Part shown: positions 6,286 through 15,296 of the stretch, in pieces
How the letters are laid out: the number at the start of each line of letters is the position of its first letter
Position numbering within the stretch: the first letter of the stretch is position 1
Virus record (IMG/VR): IMGVR_UViG_3300035034_000318
Location: 1-47,515 of that record
Reading direction: 5' to 3' (one strand)
DNA: 47,515 nucleotides
Source: a virus
Made by a program: the position numbers and the translations under genes
Notes under the pieces: generated by a model
What the model was told of the DNA's origin: nothing
Database searches by the model: none
Seen by the model: only the letters and a program-made list of their open reading frames with translations

Positions 6286-8985
6286 ATGTCTAGAGTTGAT
6301 AGAATCCAAGAAGAAAAAGCACAAACTTTGTCAAGATTGTCGGGCATTGACTCTGGTGAGTCACGCCCTGGCCAATTCTCGTCAGATTCTGCAGGTACTA
6401 ATGAGAGCGGAGACATTAGGGTAATAGGTGCAATAGGCGACACTTTATCTGATATTACCAGCGGCATCGGCGAGTTTGCTGAAAGTACGTTCGGTAAACT
6501 GAAGGACTTTGGTTCCGGGATATTTTCGGCAGGAAGTAGTAATGAAAGAGAAAAAGACAGCAGAGGCCAAAAGACCAGTGCCACAGTTAGTGGTAATAGT
6601 GCCACTACGTCTCCAAGCGCATCATCTATGAACCCGTTTGCTTCGGGTAGCGTGGCTAAAAAGACGTTCAAAGGAAGCCAGTCGGCTAGTCAGTCGTCAG
6701 GAGAAAAACAATCTACAGGTTCTAGTTCTGCTTTTGCAAATCCTTTAGAAGAATTTGCAACACACAACTGTATCTTTACTTTGGGAGTGTTGACACCGGA
6801 GAGTGTTAATGATCCGTATAACAGTTATCGAAAAACCGGAGCAACATACACTATATTACGATCGGGCGGCGGCGGAATTGACAACTCTCGCGTTACTACT
6901 GGGTTTGAGCAAGCAGGAAACCTAGAGTACTTTATTGATGATTTTACTATGACATCTATAGTTGCTCCGAATCAAAGAACAGGAATGAGTTTAGGTACTA
7001 AGCTATCGTTCAAGATCTACGAACCATATAGTTTGGGCATATTCTTACAAAGCTTAGAAATAGCAGCAAATAGGGCAGGATACAAAAATTATGTAGAAGC
7101 TCCGTTTTTGCTTGAATTAAACTTTGTCGGAGTTAACGAAGACGGAGTGGCTAAACCGGCCAACAAAACAAATAAAAAAATTCCTTTCAAACTAATAAAT
7201 GTTGAGTTTGACGTTGACAGCGGCGGGTCGGTATATGTAGTAGAAGGAATCCCCTGGAATGAACAGACGTCAACTGATGCAGTACAAGATATCACTGACC
7301 CGATAGAAATTCGAGGCGCGTCAGTAGCCGAAGCACTATCGTTCGGTGAGCAGAGTTTAACTGCAATTATTAATCAGAAGCAGAAAGAATTAGCAGAAAA
7401 AGATGAGTTACCGGCAAACGATTTATACGTTGTTAGGTTTCCTAAATCAAGAGTAAAGGCAGGATCATCAAATTCTGGTTCTATTGACCCACCATCCGGT
7501 GCCACTGTAAGTAAAGAAAGCACTAGCAGTTCTACGATAAAAACTGAACAGTTTAAGAGTCGAGTTGGTGACTATTTTAGTAATGCAGGAGGACAAGGTA
7601 ACGACAATATATATCAGTCGATAACCGGCGAGTCAACAACAGACGTTAACAAAATTGGCGCTAGTCTTATGGCTGAAGATTTTAATCAAGGTACAGATCA
7701 CCCATTTCCTCGAGGTATATACACTTATGATCCGGAAGCAAGGATTTGGCGCCGCGACAGTCCGGAGCTCAGCCTAAGTGACGACCAACGTACATTTAGG
7801 TTTCCTCAAGGAATGACTATTCAGAAGATTATTGAAGAGATAGTTCTTATTAGTAATTATGGTGAAAATGCAACCAAGTCTCCAGACAAAGAGGGAATGA
7901 TAACTTGGTTTAAGGTAGAGACAGAGTGTTACTTATTAAACAGTCCTGCTGTCGAATCAGTAACAGGCCGTAAGCCAAGGGTATTTGTTTACAATGTTGT
8001 TCCGTATAGGGTTCACTCTGGAGTAGTTACTGCTCCAAACAAAGATGCAGCCGGTGCAGAGAGTAGAGCTCAACAGGTATCAAAGGTTTATAACTACATC
8101 TATAGCGGCGAAAACCAAGACGTTCTTTCTTTTGACATACAGTTTCGAACAGCGTTTTACGAAGCAGTTTTGTCAGACCGCGCGAACGAAGGCGACGATG
8201 ACAGGAAAGGTGGTGCTAACTCTCGGCTAGATACCAAGCCCTTGCCGGAAAATGGATTAGATAGTTCGACTGGCAGCAAAGCCCCTACGTATAGCAACAG
8301 AGGAGTTAATAGTGTAGGTGACTGGATCGGAGGCGGTAGAGAAATTGATGCCAAGAAAAACTTAGCCAGACAGTTTCATAATACGCTACTGAATAGTAAC
8401 GCTGACTTAATTACTGCTAACGTTGTGATTTGGGGAGACCCGTATTATTTGCCTGACAGCGGTATGGGTAACTACACAGCAAATACTAGTGAAGAAAAAT
8501 CTACAATGACCGAAGACGGCGGCATGGACTATCAGAGAAACGAAATAGACATTCTTGTTAATTTTAGAACACCTGTTGATTATAACGATGCCGGCGGCAT
8601 GGACTTTCATTCGAACACTACCAAAACAATTAATGGGTTTAGTGGATTTTACAGAGTAATTACTGTAGAAACCACGATTACTGGAAATAAGTTTACGCAA
8701 TCTCTCGAATTAATCCGTCGCAGAAATCAATCACTTGATGGCATTGGTGGCAACTCAATTATTGAAAAGCAATCATCTAGCTCGTTTAGTAGTGATACTC
8801 CAGGTCCGGTAGCTAACCCAAATGCATTTGCTCGTAATACCCCAGGTCCGGTAGCTAACCCAAATGCATTTGCTCGTAATACTCCAGGACCAGTAGCTAA
8901 CCCAAATGCATTTGCTCGTAATACTCCAGGACCAGTAGCTAACCCAAATGCATTGCCCTCTAGAGTAGATGCAACTAACAACTAA
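6286..8985 (+). CDS. Baseplate hub-like structural protein with C-terminal TPGP repeats
   Basis: An 899-residue virion protein between gp53 and gp5. Residues 1-155 are Ser/Gly-rich and low in complexity. Residues from about 160 form a folded region (N-C-I-F-T-L-G-V-L-T-P, later F-K-I-Y-E-P-Y-S-L-G-I). A second folded region near the C-terminus contains V-I-W-G-D-P-Y-Y-L-P and G-F-Y-R-V-I-T-V-E with F-T-Q-S-L-E-L-I. This is reminiscent of hub proteins that measure and hold the tail spike. Residues 837-892 are four 14-residue repeats of the form NTPGPVANPNAFAR. From position and pattern I suggest the role played by gp27 in T4, but I cannot demonstrate homology. Its start has AGGA upstream and abuts the gp53 stop. 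Confidence 0.6.
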   Translation: MSRVDRIQEEKAQTLSRLSGIDSGESRPGQFSSDSAGTNESGDIRVIGAIGDTLSDITSGIGEFAESTFGKLKDFGSGIFSAGSSNEREKDSRGQKTSATVSGNSATTSPSASSMNPFASGSVAKKTFKGSQSASQSSGEKQSTGSSSAFANPLEEFATHNCIFTLGVLTPESVNDPYNSYRKTGATYTILRSGGGGIDNSRVTTGFEQAGNLEYFIDDFTMTSIVAPNQRTGMSLGTKLSFKIYEPYSLGIFLQSLEIAANRAGYKNYVEAPFLLELNFVGVNEDGVAKPANKTNKKIPFKLINVEFDVDSGGSVYVVEGIPWNEQTSTDAVQDITDPIEIRGASVAEALSFGEQSLTAIINQKQKELAEKDELPANDLYVVRFPKSRVKAGSSNSGSIDPPSGATVSKESTSSSTIKTEQFKSRVGDYFSNAGGQGNDNIYQSITGESTTDVNKIGASLMAEDFNQGTDHPFPRGIYTYDPEARIWRRDSPELSLSDDQRTFRFPQGMTIQKIIEEIVLISNYGENATKSPDKEGMITWFKVETECYLLNSPAVESVTGRKPRVFVYNVVPYRVHSGVVTAPNKDAAGAESRAQQVSKVYNYIYSGENQDVLSFDIQFRTAFYEAVLSDRANEGDDDRKGGANSRLDTKPLPENGLDSSTGSKAPTYSNRGVNSVGDWIGGGREIDAKKNLARQFHNTLLNSNADLITANVVIWGDPYYLPDSGMGNYTANTSEEKSTMTEDGGMDYQRNEIDILVNFRTPVDYNDAGGMDFHSNTTKTINGFSGFYRVITVETTITGNKFTQSLELIRRRNQSLDGIGGNSIIEKQSSSSFSSDTPGPVANPNAFARNTPGPVANPNAFARNTPGPVANPNAFARNTPGPVANPNALPSRVDATNN
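8794..8961 (+). repeat. Four in-frame 42-bp tandem repeats coding for TPGP units
   Basis: Units at 8794-8835, 8836-8877, 8878-8919 and 8920-8961, each 42 bp (14 codons, core NTPGPVANPNAFAR). The DNA is almost identical, differing mainly at a few third positions; the last unit diverges at its end. The repeat makes the C-terminal tail of the hub-like protein. A related motif opens gp48 at the other end of the block. Confidence 0.95.
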
Positions 8986-9011
8986 CAACCAGACTAGAAC
9001 ATAGGATAATA

Positions 9012-11273
9012 ATGCCAAAAGAAATTAGAAGTAGTGCACAACAATCGTTAAAGGAACTAGGGTTTACAGGGTCTGGCCCGTTTGAAGCGGTTGTAGTGAG
9101 TCACCTCGATCCTGGGTATATGGGATCTCTTAAGGTTGACTTGCTGCGCAAAAATCAAGCAGGATCGTTTAAAGAAAGAGTTGGTACTACTATCGAAGTT
9201 AGTTATCTAAGTCCGTTTTATGGAGTTACAAACAAAGATCACTCAACTGCTAACGACGGCTACGAAAATACACAGAAGTCTTATGGAATGTGGTTTGTAC
9301 CGCCTGACACCGGAACTCGTGTACTTGTAACGTTTGCCGAAGGCGATATATCGAGAGGATTTTGGATAGGCTGCATACAAGATCAGTATATGAATTTTAT
9401 GCTGCCGGATGGTAGAGCCAGTACGGAAATTACTACTGACGGCACTCCTGGTGAGCTAAAGGGTAAAAAGCTTCCTACCGGTGAATATAATAAGAGACTG
9501 TCGAAAGCCAATAAAGATCCTACAATGTACGCAAAGCCTTACAATTCGGATTTTTCAGAATCTTTGGTTAAACAAGGGCTAATAGACGACGAGCACCGAG
9601 GCACAACTACTACAAGTGCGCGGCGCGAAGTGCCGAGCGCAGTCTTCGGCATCAGTACCCCAGGCCCTATTGACAAAAGATCGGGTGCTATTAAGGGAGA
9701 ATATGGCGAGTTCGGATCTAAAGCTAATGTTTTTGTTAATCGACTCGGTGGTTCAAGCTTTGTTATGGATGACGGTGACGACAAGTTCATCCGCAAGACA
9801 CCAGCAAGCGAAGGTCCTCCAGATTACGCAAACGTAGAAAAGGGCGACTACGCCGGCGACCGTACTATCCCTCAAAACGAAGTTTTTAGGTTGCGCACTA
9901 GAACAGGACATCAAATTCTTATGCATAATTCCGAAGACTTGATCTATATCGGGAATGCTAAAGGTACTAGCTGGATCGAACTAAGCAGTAACGGCAAAAT
10001 AGACATTTATGCTCATGATAGCATAAGTGTGCATACAGATCAAGATCTAAATTTTACTGCTGACAGGGATGTTAATATCGAAGCTGGCCGAAACATTCAT
10101 ATGCGAGCTAGAGGAAGGGAAGAAGGTGGTAACATCCAAATGGAAAGTAAGCACGACACGCACATCCTTGTTGAAAACGATATGAAAGTCGATATTAAAA
10201 AGTTCCAGGACATTACTGTAGGCAAAGACCGCAACCTTACGGTTGAGGGTGATTCGCACCACGATGTAACTGGTACAATCTTTGTTCTTGCAGATAAAGA
10301 TATAAATTATAAAGCAAAGCTACAATATAACCTAGAAACTCTTGAAGGTAATATAAATGTACTTTCTGGAGCAAACATAAACATAAACTCCCCTAAAGGA
10401 AAGATGGATATTTTGGCTAGTGCAGTTATTGCTATAGACGGGTCTCTTGTTCATATTAACAGCGGAATCGCAGGGCCTGCGGCCCCAGCAGTCGACGCAG
10501 TAGTAGCAGACACTTTTGAACCTTTGTTAACCTTTGATAATAGCCAAATAGTTCCATCAGATATGAGCAAAGTAACAGTTAAATCAATAGTAAAGAGAAT
10601 GCCAAGTCACGAACCGTGGTTACAGCACGAAAACTTAATGCCGGCAGACTTTAAGCCAGAGAAGACAGACGTTCTTATAGAAGAACCTATAGTAGACTCT
10701 GAGTACATACGAACTACTGACACCTTCAGAAAGAACCGTACATCCTCTGAATTAGGACCGGAACTGCGTCAACAACAGCCGGGCCGATCTGTTCCTGCAT
10801 CTACAAGGACAAACGTAGATTCGCGGGGCCTGCCAAGAAAACCAGTAATGACACCGGTTCCTACAGATCTAACTGATTTTATTAAAAAGAAAGAAGGCTT
10901 CCGGTCAAAGGCATATTGGGACAATAATCAGTATTCGATTGGGTACGGTACTAAGGCCAAAAGTAGAAATGAAGTTATTACAGAAGAAGAAGCAGAAGCA
11001 AGACTAATAGCTGACGTTGCTGGCCGAAGAGAATTTGTAAAATCTTACAGCGAAGAAAATAACTATAACTGGAATGATTCTCAAGTTGATTCGCTATCGT
11101 CGTTCTCGTATAATCTCGGCAATGGCTCGATAGATCAAGTAACTGCTGGCGGAACAAGGACTAATGCACAAATAGCAAGCAAGATGAAGCTTTACGATAC
11201 TGCTGACGGCAACAGACTTGCTGGACTAACACAACGACGAGATGAAGAGTCTCGCTGGTTTAGTCAGACTTAA
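9012..11273 (+). CDS. 5: gp5-like baseplate hub/spike protein with C-terminal lysozyme
   Basis: A 753-residue protein. Residues about 15-135 are the OB-fold typical of gp5/VgrG hubs (G-M-W-F-V-P-P-D-T-G-T-R-V-L-V-T-F, then G-F-W-I-G-C). Residues about 305-490 are a repetitive beta-helix-like spike stretch with alternating hydrophobics (I-D-I-Y-A-H-D, N-I-E-A-G-R-N-I-H-M). Residues about 619-753 are a GH24 (T4-lysozyme-type) domain: catalytic E628 in K-E-G-F, D637 nine residues later as in T4 (E11/D20), and S642 near the usual threonine, followed by I-G-Y-G-T. It would puncture the envelope and cut peptidoglycan during infection. In T4 the lysozyme lies between OB-fold and helix; here it is last. 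AGGA precedes the ATG. Confidence 0.9.
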   Translation: MPKEIRSSAQQSLKELGFTGSGPFEAVVVSHLDPGYMGSLKVDLLRKNQAGSFKERVGTTIEVSYLSPFYGVTNKDHSTANDGYENTQKSYGMWFVPPDTGTRVLVTFAEGDISRGFWIGCIQDQYMNFMLPDGRASTEITTDGTPGELKGKKLPTGEYNKRLSKANKDPTMYAKPYNSDFSESLVKQGLIDDEHRGTTTTSARREVPSAVFGISTPGPIDKRSGAIKGEYGEFGSKANVFVNRLGGSSFVMDDGDDKFIRKTPASEGPPDYANVEKGDYAGDRTIPQNEVFRLRTRTGHQILMHNSEDLIYIGNAKGTSWIELSSNGKIDIYAHDSISVHTDQDLNFTADRDVNIEAGRNIHMRARGREEGGNIQMESKHDTHILVENDMKVDIKKFQDITVGKDRNLTVEGDSHHDVTGTIFVLADKDINYKAKLQYNLETLEGNINVLSGANININSPKGKMDILASAVIAIDGSLVHINSGIAGPAAPAVDAVVADTFEPLLTFDNSQIVPSDMSKVTVKSIVKRMPSHEPWLQHENLMPADFKPEKTDVLIEEPIVDSEYIRTTDTFRKNRTSSELGPELRQQQPGRSVPASTRTNVDSRGLPRKPVMTPVPTDLTDFIKKKEGFRSKAYWDNNQYSIGYGTKAKSRNEVITEEEAEARLIADVAGRREFVKSYSEENNYNWNDSQVDSLSSFSYNLGNGSIDQVTAGGTRTNAQIASKMKLYDTADGNRLAGLTQRRDEESRWFSQT

Positions 11274-11282
11274 TATTACTCG

Positions 11283-11290
11283 GATAAATA
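11283..11290 (+). promoter_or_regulatory. Late-promoter-like element just before gp25
   Basis: GATAAATA four bases upstream of the gp25 ATG. The motif matches others in the window, but a start of transcription at the usual distance would fall at or just after the ATG. It is either a chance match or gives a leaderless message; gp25 also lacks a clear Shine-Dalgarno. Confidence 0.35.
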
Positions 11291-11294
11291 CACT

Positions 11295-11744
11295 ATGAGC
11301 ACATTAGAGAAAAGCCTTTATAAAAGAATACAGTCGAAGCAAAGCGGCAGCAGAGCCCGGGCAGCAACGGCTAACACAGTCTATCGCGGTACTAGTACTG
11401 TTAACACAGAAAACAAAGGTTTCCGACTTTATGACATTGCTATCATAAAGCAAGACCTTATAAATCACTTTAATATACGACAAGGTGAAAAATTAGAAAA
11501 CCCAGAGTTTGGAACAATCATCTGGGAAATACTGTACGAACCTCTTACAGAAAGTCTCAAGCAAGTAATTGTACAAGATATTGAAATTATTGTTAACAGC
11601 GATCCTAGGGTTGCAGTAGATCGAGTTATTGTTGATCAATATTCTAACGGTATACAAATCGAGTGTGTTCTCACCTTCCTTGACTATAACATCTCTGAGA
11701 AAATGCAGCTACAGTTTGACCAAGCCAACGGATTAATTGCTTAA
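11295..11744 (+). CDS. 25: gp25-like baseplate wedge protein
   Basis: A 149-residue member of the GPW/gp25 family, the conserved core of contractile baseplate wedges. Visible family features are an N-terminal basic stretch, then Y-D-I-A-I-I-K-Q-D-L-I-N-H-F, the hallmark R-Q-G-E-K-L-E-N-P-E-F-G (about residues 70-81) with W-E-I-L-Y-E-P-L, and a closing beta segment. In T4, gp25 acts with gp6 and gp53 at the inner baseplate, and here it sits directly before gp6. Its length is close to T4 gp25 (132). Confidence 0.92.
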   Translation: MSTLEKSLYKRIQSKQSGSRARAATANTVYRGTSTVNTENKGFRLYDIAIIKQDLINHFNIRQGEKLENPEFGTIIWEILYEPLTESLKQVIVQDIEIIVNSDPRVAVDRVIVDQYSNGIQIECVLTFLDYNISEKMQLQFDQANGLIA

Positions 11745-11769
11745 TTATATACGTGGTTTACTCTTTATA

Positions 11770-11777
11770 ATAAATAC
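11770..11777 (+). promoter_or_regulatory. Late-type promoter before gp6
   Basis: ATAAATAC at 11770-11777. The transcript would start near 11784, giving a short leader with AGAGGAAAG before the gp6 ATG at 11799. The spacing suits a T4-type late promoter. Confidence 0.6.
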
Positions 11778-11798
11778 ATTATAACAGAGGAAAGTAGA

Positions 11799-14700
11799 AT
11801 GTCAGCAACAGATAGACAGAATCGATTACTAGTAGCAGAAGATTGGAAGCGAGTTTACCAGACCTTCCGTAACGCAGATTTCCAGAGTTACGATTTTGAC
11901 AATCTAAGACGCACAATGATTTCGTACTTGCGCGAGAATTACCCAGAAGACTTTAATGACTATATTGAGTCTTCGGAGTACCTTGCTCTTGTTGACCTGA
12001 TTGCGTTTCTAGGGCAGAACCTTGCTTTCCGTATTGATCTAAACGCCCGAGAAAACTTCTTAGAGCTCGCAGAACGTCGAGAAAGCGTTCTGCGTTTAGC
12101 ACGCCTTATTAGTTACAACCCTAGCAGGAACCAAGCAGCAAACGGATTCCTTAAATTCTCGGCAGTGCGCACCTCGGAAGACCTGCTAGATAGTAACGGT
12201 ATTAACCTTAAAGGGCAATCAATCCAATGGAACGATAGTACTAACTCTAATTGGTACGAGCAGTTCATTAAGGTAATGAACACGTCTCTTCCTGTAAACG
12301 GAGTGTTTGGGCGACCTGCAAAGAAAGAAGAAGTAGCCGGCATACCGACCGAACAGTACAGAGTTAACGGACTTAATACCACTGTTCCGGTGTATAGTTA
12401 CCAGAAATCAATAGAAGGGAAAAACACGCCGTTTCAGATAGTATCGACTGATATAAGTGACGGTGACTTTTTTGAAGAACCACCGTTACCAGGAAATAAC
12501 TTTGCTTTTCTCTACAGGAATGACGGCCGCGGCCCAAGTAGTACAAATACAGGATTCTTTGTGCATTTTCGCCAAGGTGTTCTCGATAACGGTCAGTTTA
12601 CAGTTACTCAGCCAGTAGCAAACCAAACTGTTGCTATCGACACAACTAATATTAATGACACAGATATCTGGTTATACAAATTAGATTCGAACGGTAATGA
12701 ACAAGAGTTGTGGACCAAAGTTGATAGCGTTGAAGGTAACAATATTATCTATAATAGTATCAGTAAAAACATTCGTAATGTGTTTAGTGTGTTAACTAGA
12801 GTAGACGATCGAATTAACTTAATCTTCTCGGACGGTGTATTTGGTGAATTGCCGAAAGGCAACTTTAGGTCATACTATCGAATAAGTGAAAATAGAAGTA
12901 TGGTAATTACTCCGGGTGCAATGTCAGGTATTAATTTCTCTATTCCTTATTTGAGCAAGCTTGGTAAGCAAGAAGAAATTACATTTACTGTTGAGTTACA
13001 GACTACAGTTTCGAACTCAGCAACTAGCGAAACAAATGCTAGCATTAAAGCTAATGCGCCTGCTACCTATTACACACAAAACAGAATGATTACTGGTGAA
13101 GACTATAACGTAGCTCCGTTAGCAGTGAGCCAAGAAATTGTAAAGGTTAAGTCGATTAACCGTACATCAAGTGGTATCTCACGGTACTTTGATTTAATTG
13201 ATGCTACTGGAAAATATAGCAGTACTAACCTGTACGGCAACGACGGAATTGTGTACAAGGAGTATATTGATAGAACTACATCTTTTTCATTCGAAACACA
13301 GACTGATATCGAAGGAGTTATTATTAATGAAATTGAACCTATATTTAAGGATAAGAAGATAAATCATTTTTACTTCGATAAGTTCCCGGTAATTAGTGCT
13401 GCTGACTTAAATGTATTTTGGTTAGTGACGTCTAGCGACACTAATACATATACAGGATTCTTTAGTAACGATCCTACTAATCCGGATTCCGGATTAGTAA
13501 AGGTCGGAGCATTTACTACTTCGAATCTTCGATATGTTACTGCTGAGAGCTTAGTTAAATTTGTGCCTCCAACGGGATACTATTTTACTAAAGATCATGC
13601 GCTGATGCCTGGATCTGCTAGTAAAGTCGGAGACAAGACAGCTATATGGACTAAGGTATTTGCAGTTGCAAGTAACGGTGTTGACACAACTATTGCACCT
13701 GGATGGGGAGCTGTGGCACTAAGCGATAATATTCCGCACGGTGCGTTATTAACTGAAATACGTCCTAAGATTGCAGGGTCGTTGCTTGACGACGTCAAGC
13801 GGCAAGTGATTGACCAAACGTTTGCGTTTAATAATTTTGGACTACGGTTTGACGCCGGAACTCGGCAATGGAGGTTAATTAAAGCTGCTAACTTAAACGC
13901 AAGAAGCTCGTTTAACGCAGGATTTGCCGGCGACCTAAGCGGCCAAGGCCTTGATGCTAGCTGGTTAATAAAGTTCGAAACTTCTGGAGAACGATACAAG
14001 GTTACATACCGTGGCCTTCGATACGTGTTTGAAAGTGACGAGGAAATACGATTCTTCTATGATTCTATAGATAAAATATACGACAGTAGAACAGGTAAGA
14101 TTATTAAAGATAAGATCTCTATATTAAACATCAATACCGCACCTGATAGTGCTGCTCCGTTTCTGTCTAACTTTGACTGGGAAATATTGTCAGAGTACAG
14201 AGACAAAGAAGGATATGTTGATACTACTCGTGTTGAACTTACGTTTTTTGACAGTGACGACGATGGAGTAGTTGATGACCCTGAGCTATTTAAAAACATT
14301 GTAGCTCCTGAGTCAACTGATAAAGACGGAAATACAAATATACTAAGTAAGACAGTAGTGCAAGAAAAGTATGTAACTTCGGCAGGAACTGAAGATTACC
14401 AATACGCAGACTACGAAGATCTTAATATAAAACTATTGATAAGCGACAATGATCTAGGACCATTAAGTGCCGAAATTGACGGCCAAGTATTCTACTTTAA
14501 TGATTCTGGGTTATTTAAGGTACTAGATAAACGAACATTAACGTTAAGTATTACTAGCGATTACAAAGCATTTGTTGGTAGAGACCACCTTAAGTTTCAC
14601 TATATACATACGGCAGATTCGAACAATAGGATAGATCCGAGCTCGAGTAACATTATGGATACATACTTGTTAACACGCGGATATGACAGGCAGTACAGAC

Positions 14701-15296
14701 TTTATTTAGACGGCCAGCTAACAGAAAAGCCACTTCCGCCTAGTTCGGATCAACTATTTAGGTCGTTCGGAAGGTCTATTAATAAGATAAAGTCAATAAG
14801 CGACGAAGTAATTTATCACCCAGTTAAGTACAAAGTACTTTTTGGATCAAAGGCGAACGAAGATTTGCAGTCAACATTTAAAGCAGTAAAGAATCCTGAT
14901 CAAGTGTTAAATGACAACGACATCAAAACACGGATCATAAGCCTTGTTAATCAATACTTTGCTATTGACAACTGGGACTTTGGCGATACGTTTTACTTCC
15001 AGGAACTAGCCACTTTTGTTATGAACAGAATGGCACCGGATTTAGTTACATTTATTATTGTTCCAAACCAGGCAGAACAAGGTTTTGGCAGTTTATTTGA
15101 AATAAGGTCAGAACCGGACGAGATTTTTATTAGTGGAGCATCAGTAAATGATGTCATACTAATAGATGAAATTACAGCATCACGATTAAATGCTAATGGC
15201 ACAGTTGTTACAACATCAGATATGCCGACTAATAGAGGGCTACAGAGCACTCAGTCAGTCGGCACGCTAAACAGTACTGGGGGACTTAGTTACTAA
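11799..15296 (+). CDS. 6: gp6-like baseplate wedge protein
   Basis: A 1,165-residue wedge protein. The N-terminal 120 residues carry the gp6/gpJ-type signature: D-F-Q-S-Y-D-F-D-N-L-R-R, then S-S-E-Y-L-A-L-V-D-L-I-A-F-L-G-Q-N-L-A-F-R and R-E-N-F-L-E-L-A, then R-L-I-S-Y-N-P. In T4, dimers of gp6 form the continuous ring of the baseplate. T4 gp6 is about 660 residues; the extra length here lies mainly in the middle and C-terminal half, as in other marine T4-likes I recall. A late-type promoter and RBS precede it, and its TAA overlaps the ATG of the giant gene by one base. Confidence 0.9.
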   Translation: MSATDRQNRLLVAEDWKRVYQTFRNADFQSYDFDNLRRTMISYLRENYPEDFNDYIESSEYLALVDLIAFLGQNLAFRIDLNARENFLELAERRESVLRLARLISYNPSRNQAANGFLKFSAVRTSEDLLDSNGINLKGQSIQWNDSTNSNWYEQFIKVMNTSLPVNGVFGRPAKKEEVAGIPTEQYRVNGLNTTVPVYSYQKSIEGKNTPFQIVSTDISDGDFFEEPPLPGNNFAFLYRNDGRGPSSTNTGFFVHFRQGVLDNGQFTVTQPVANQTVAIDTTNINDTDIWLYKLDSNGNEQELWTKVDSVEGNNIIYNSISKNIRNVFSVLTRVDDRINLIFSDGVFGELPKGNFRSYYRISENRSMVITPGAMSGINFSIPYLSKLGKQEEITFTVELQTTVSNSATSETNASIKANAPATYYTQNRMITGEDYNVAPLAVSQEIVKVKSINRTSSGISRYFDLIDATGKYSSTNLYGNDGIVYKEYIDRTTSFSFETQTDIEGVIINEIEPIFKDKKINHFYFDKFPVISAADLNVFWLVTSSDTNTYTGFFSNDPTNPDSGLVKVGAFTTSNLRYVTAESLVKFVPPTGYYFTKDHALMPGSASKVGDKTAIWTKVFAVASNGVDTTIAPGWGAVALSDNIPHGALLTEIRPKIAGSLLDDVKRQVIDQTFAFNNFGLRFDAGTRQWRLIKAANLNARSSFNAGFAGDLSGQGLDASWLIKFETSGERYKVTYRGLRYVFESDEEIRFFYDSIDKIYDSRTGKIIKDKISILNINTAPDSAAPFLSNFDWEILSEYRDKEGYVDTTRVELTFFDSDDDGVVDDPELFKNIVAPESTDKDGNTNILSKTVVQEKYVTSAGTEDYQYADYEDLNIKLLISDNDLGPLSAEIDGQVFYFNDSGLFKVLDKRTLTLSITSDYKAFVGRDHLKFHYIHTADSNNRIDPSSSNIMDTYLLTRGYDRQYRLYLDGQLTEKPLPPSSDQLFRSFGRSINKIKSISDEVIYHPVKYKVLFGSKANEDLQSTFKAVKNPDQVLNDNDIKTRIISLVNQYFAIDNWDFGDTFYFQELATFVMNRMAPDLVTFIIVPNQAEQGFGSLFEIRSEPDEIFISGASVNDVILIDEITASRLNANGTVVTTSDMPTNRGLQSTQSVGTLNSTGGLSY

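Noticed and set aside
8794-8961. CRISPR-like array
   Set aside because: The units are directly adjacent without spacers and lie in frame inside a protein.
8727-9018. Antisense ORFs over the TPGP repeats
   Set aside because: They are mirror images of the 42-bp repeat, with repetitive products and no RBS.
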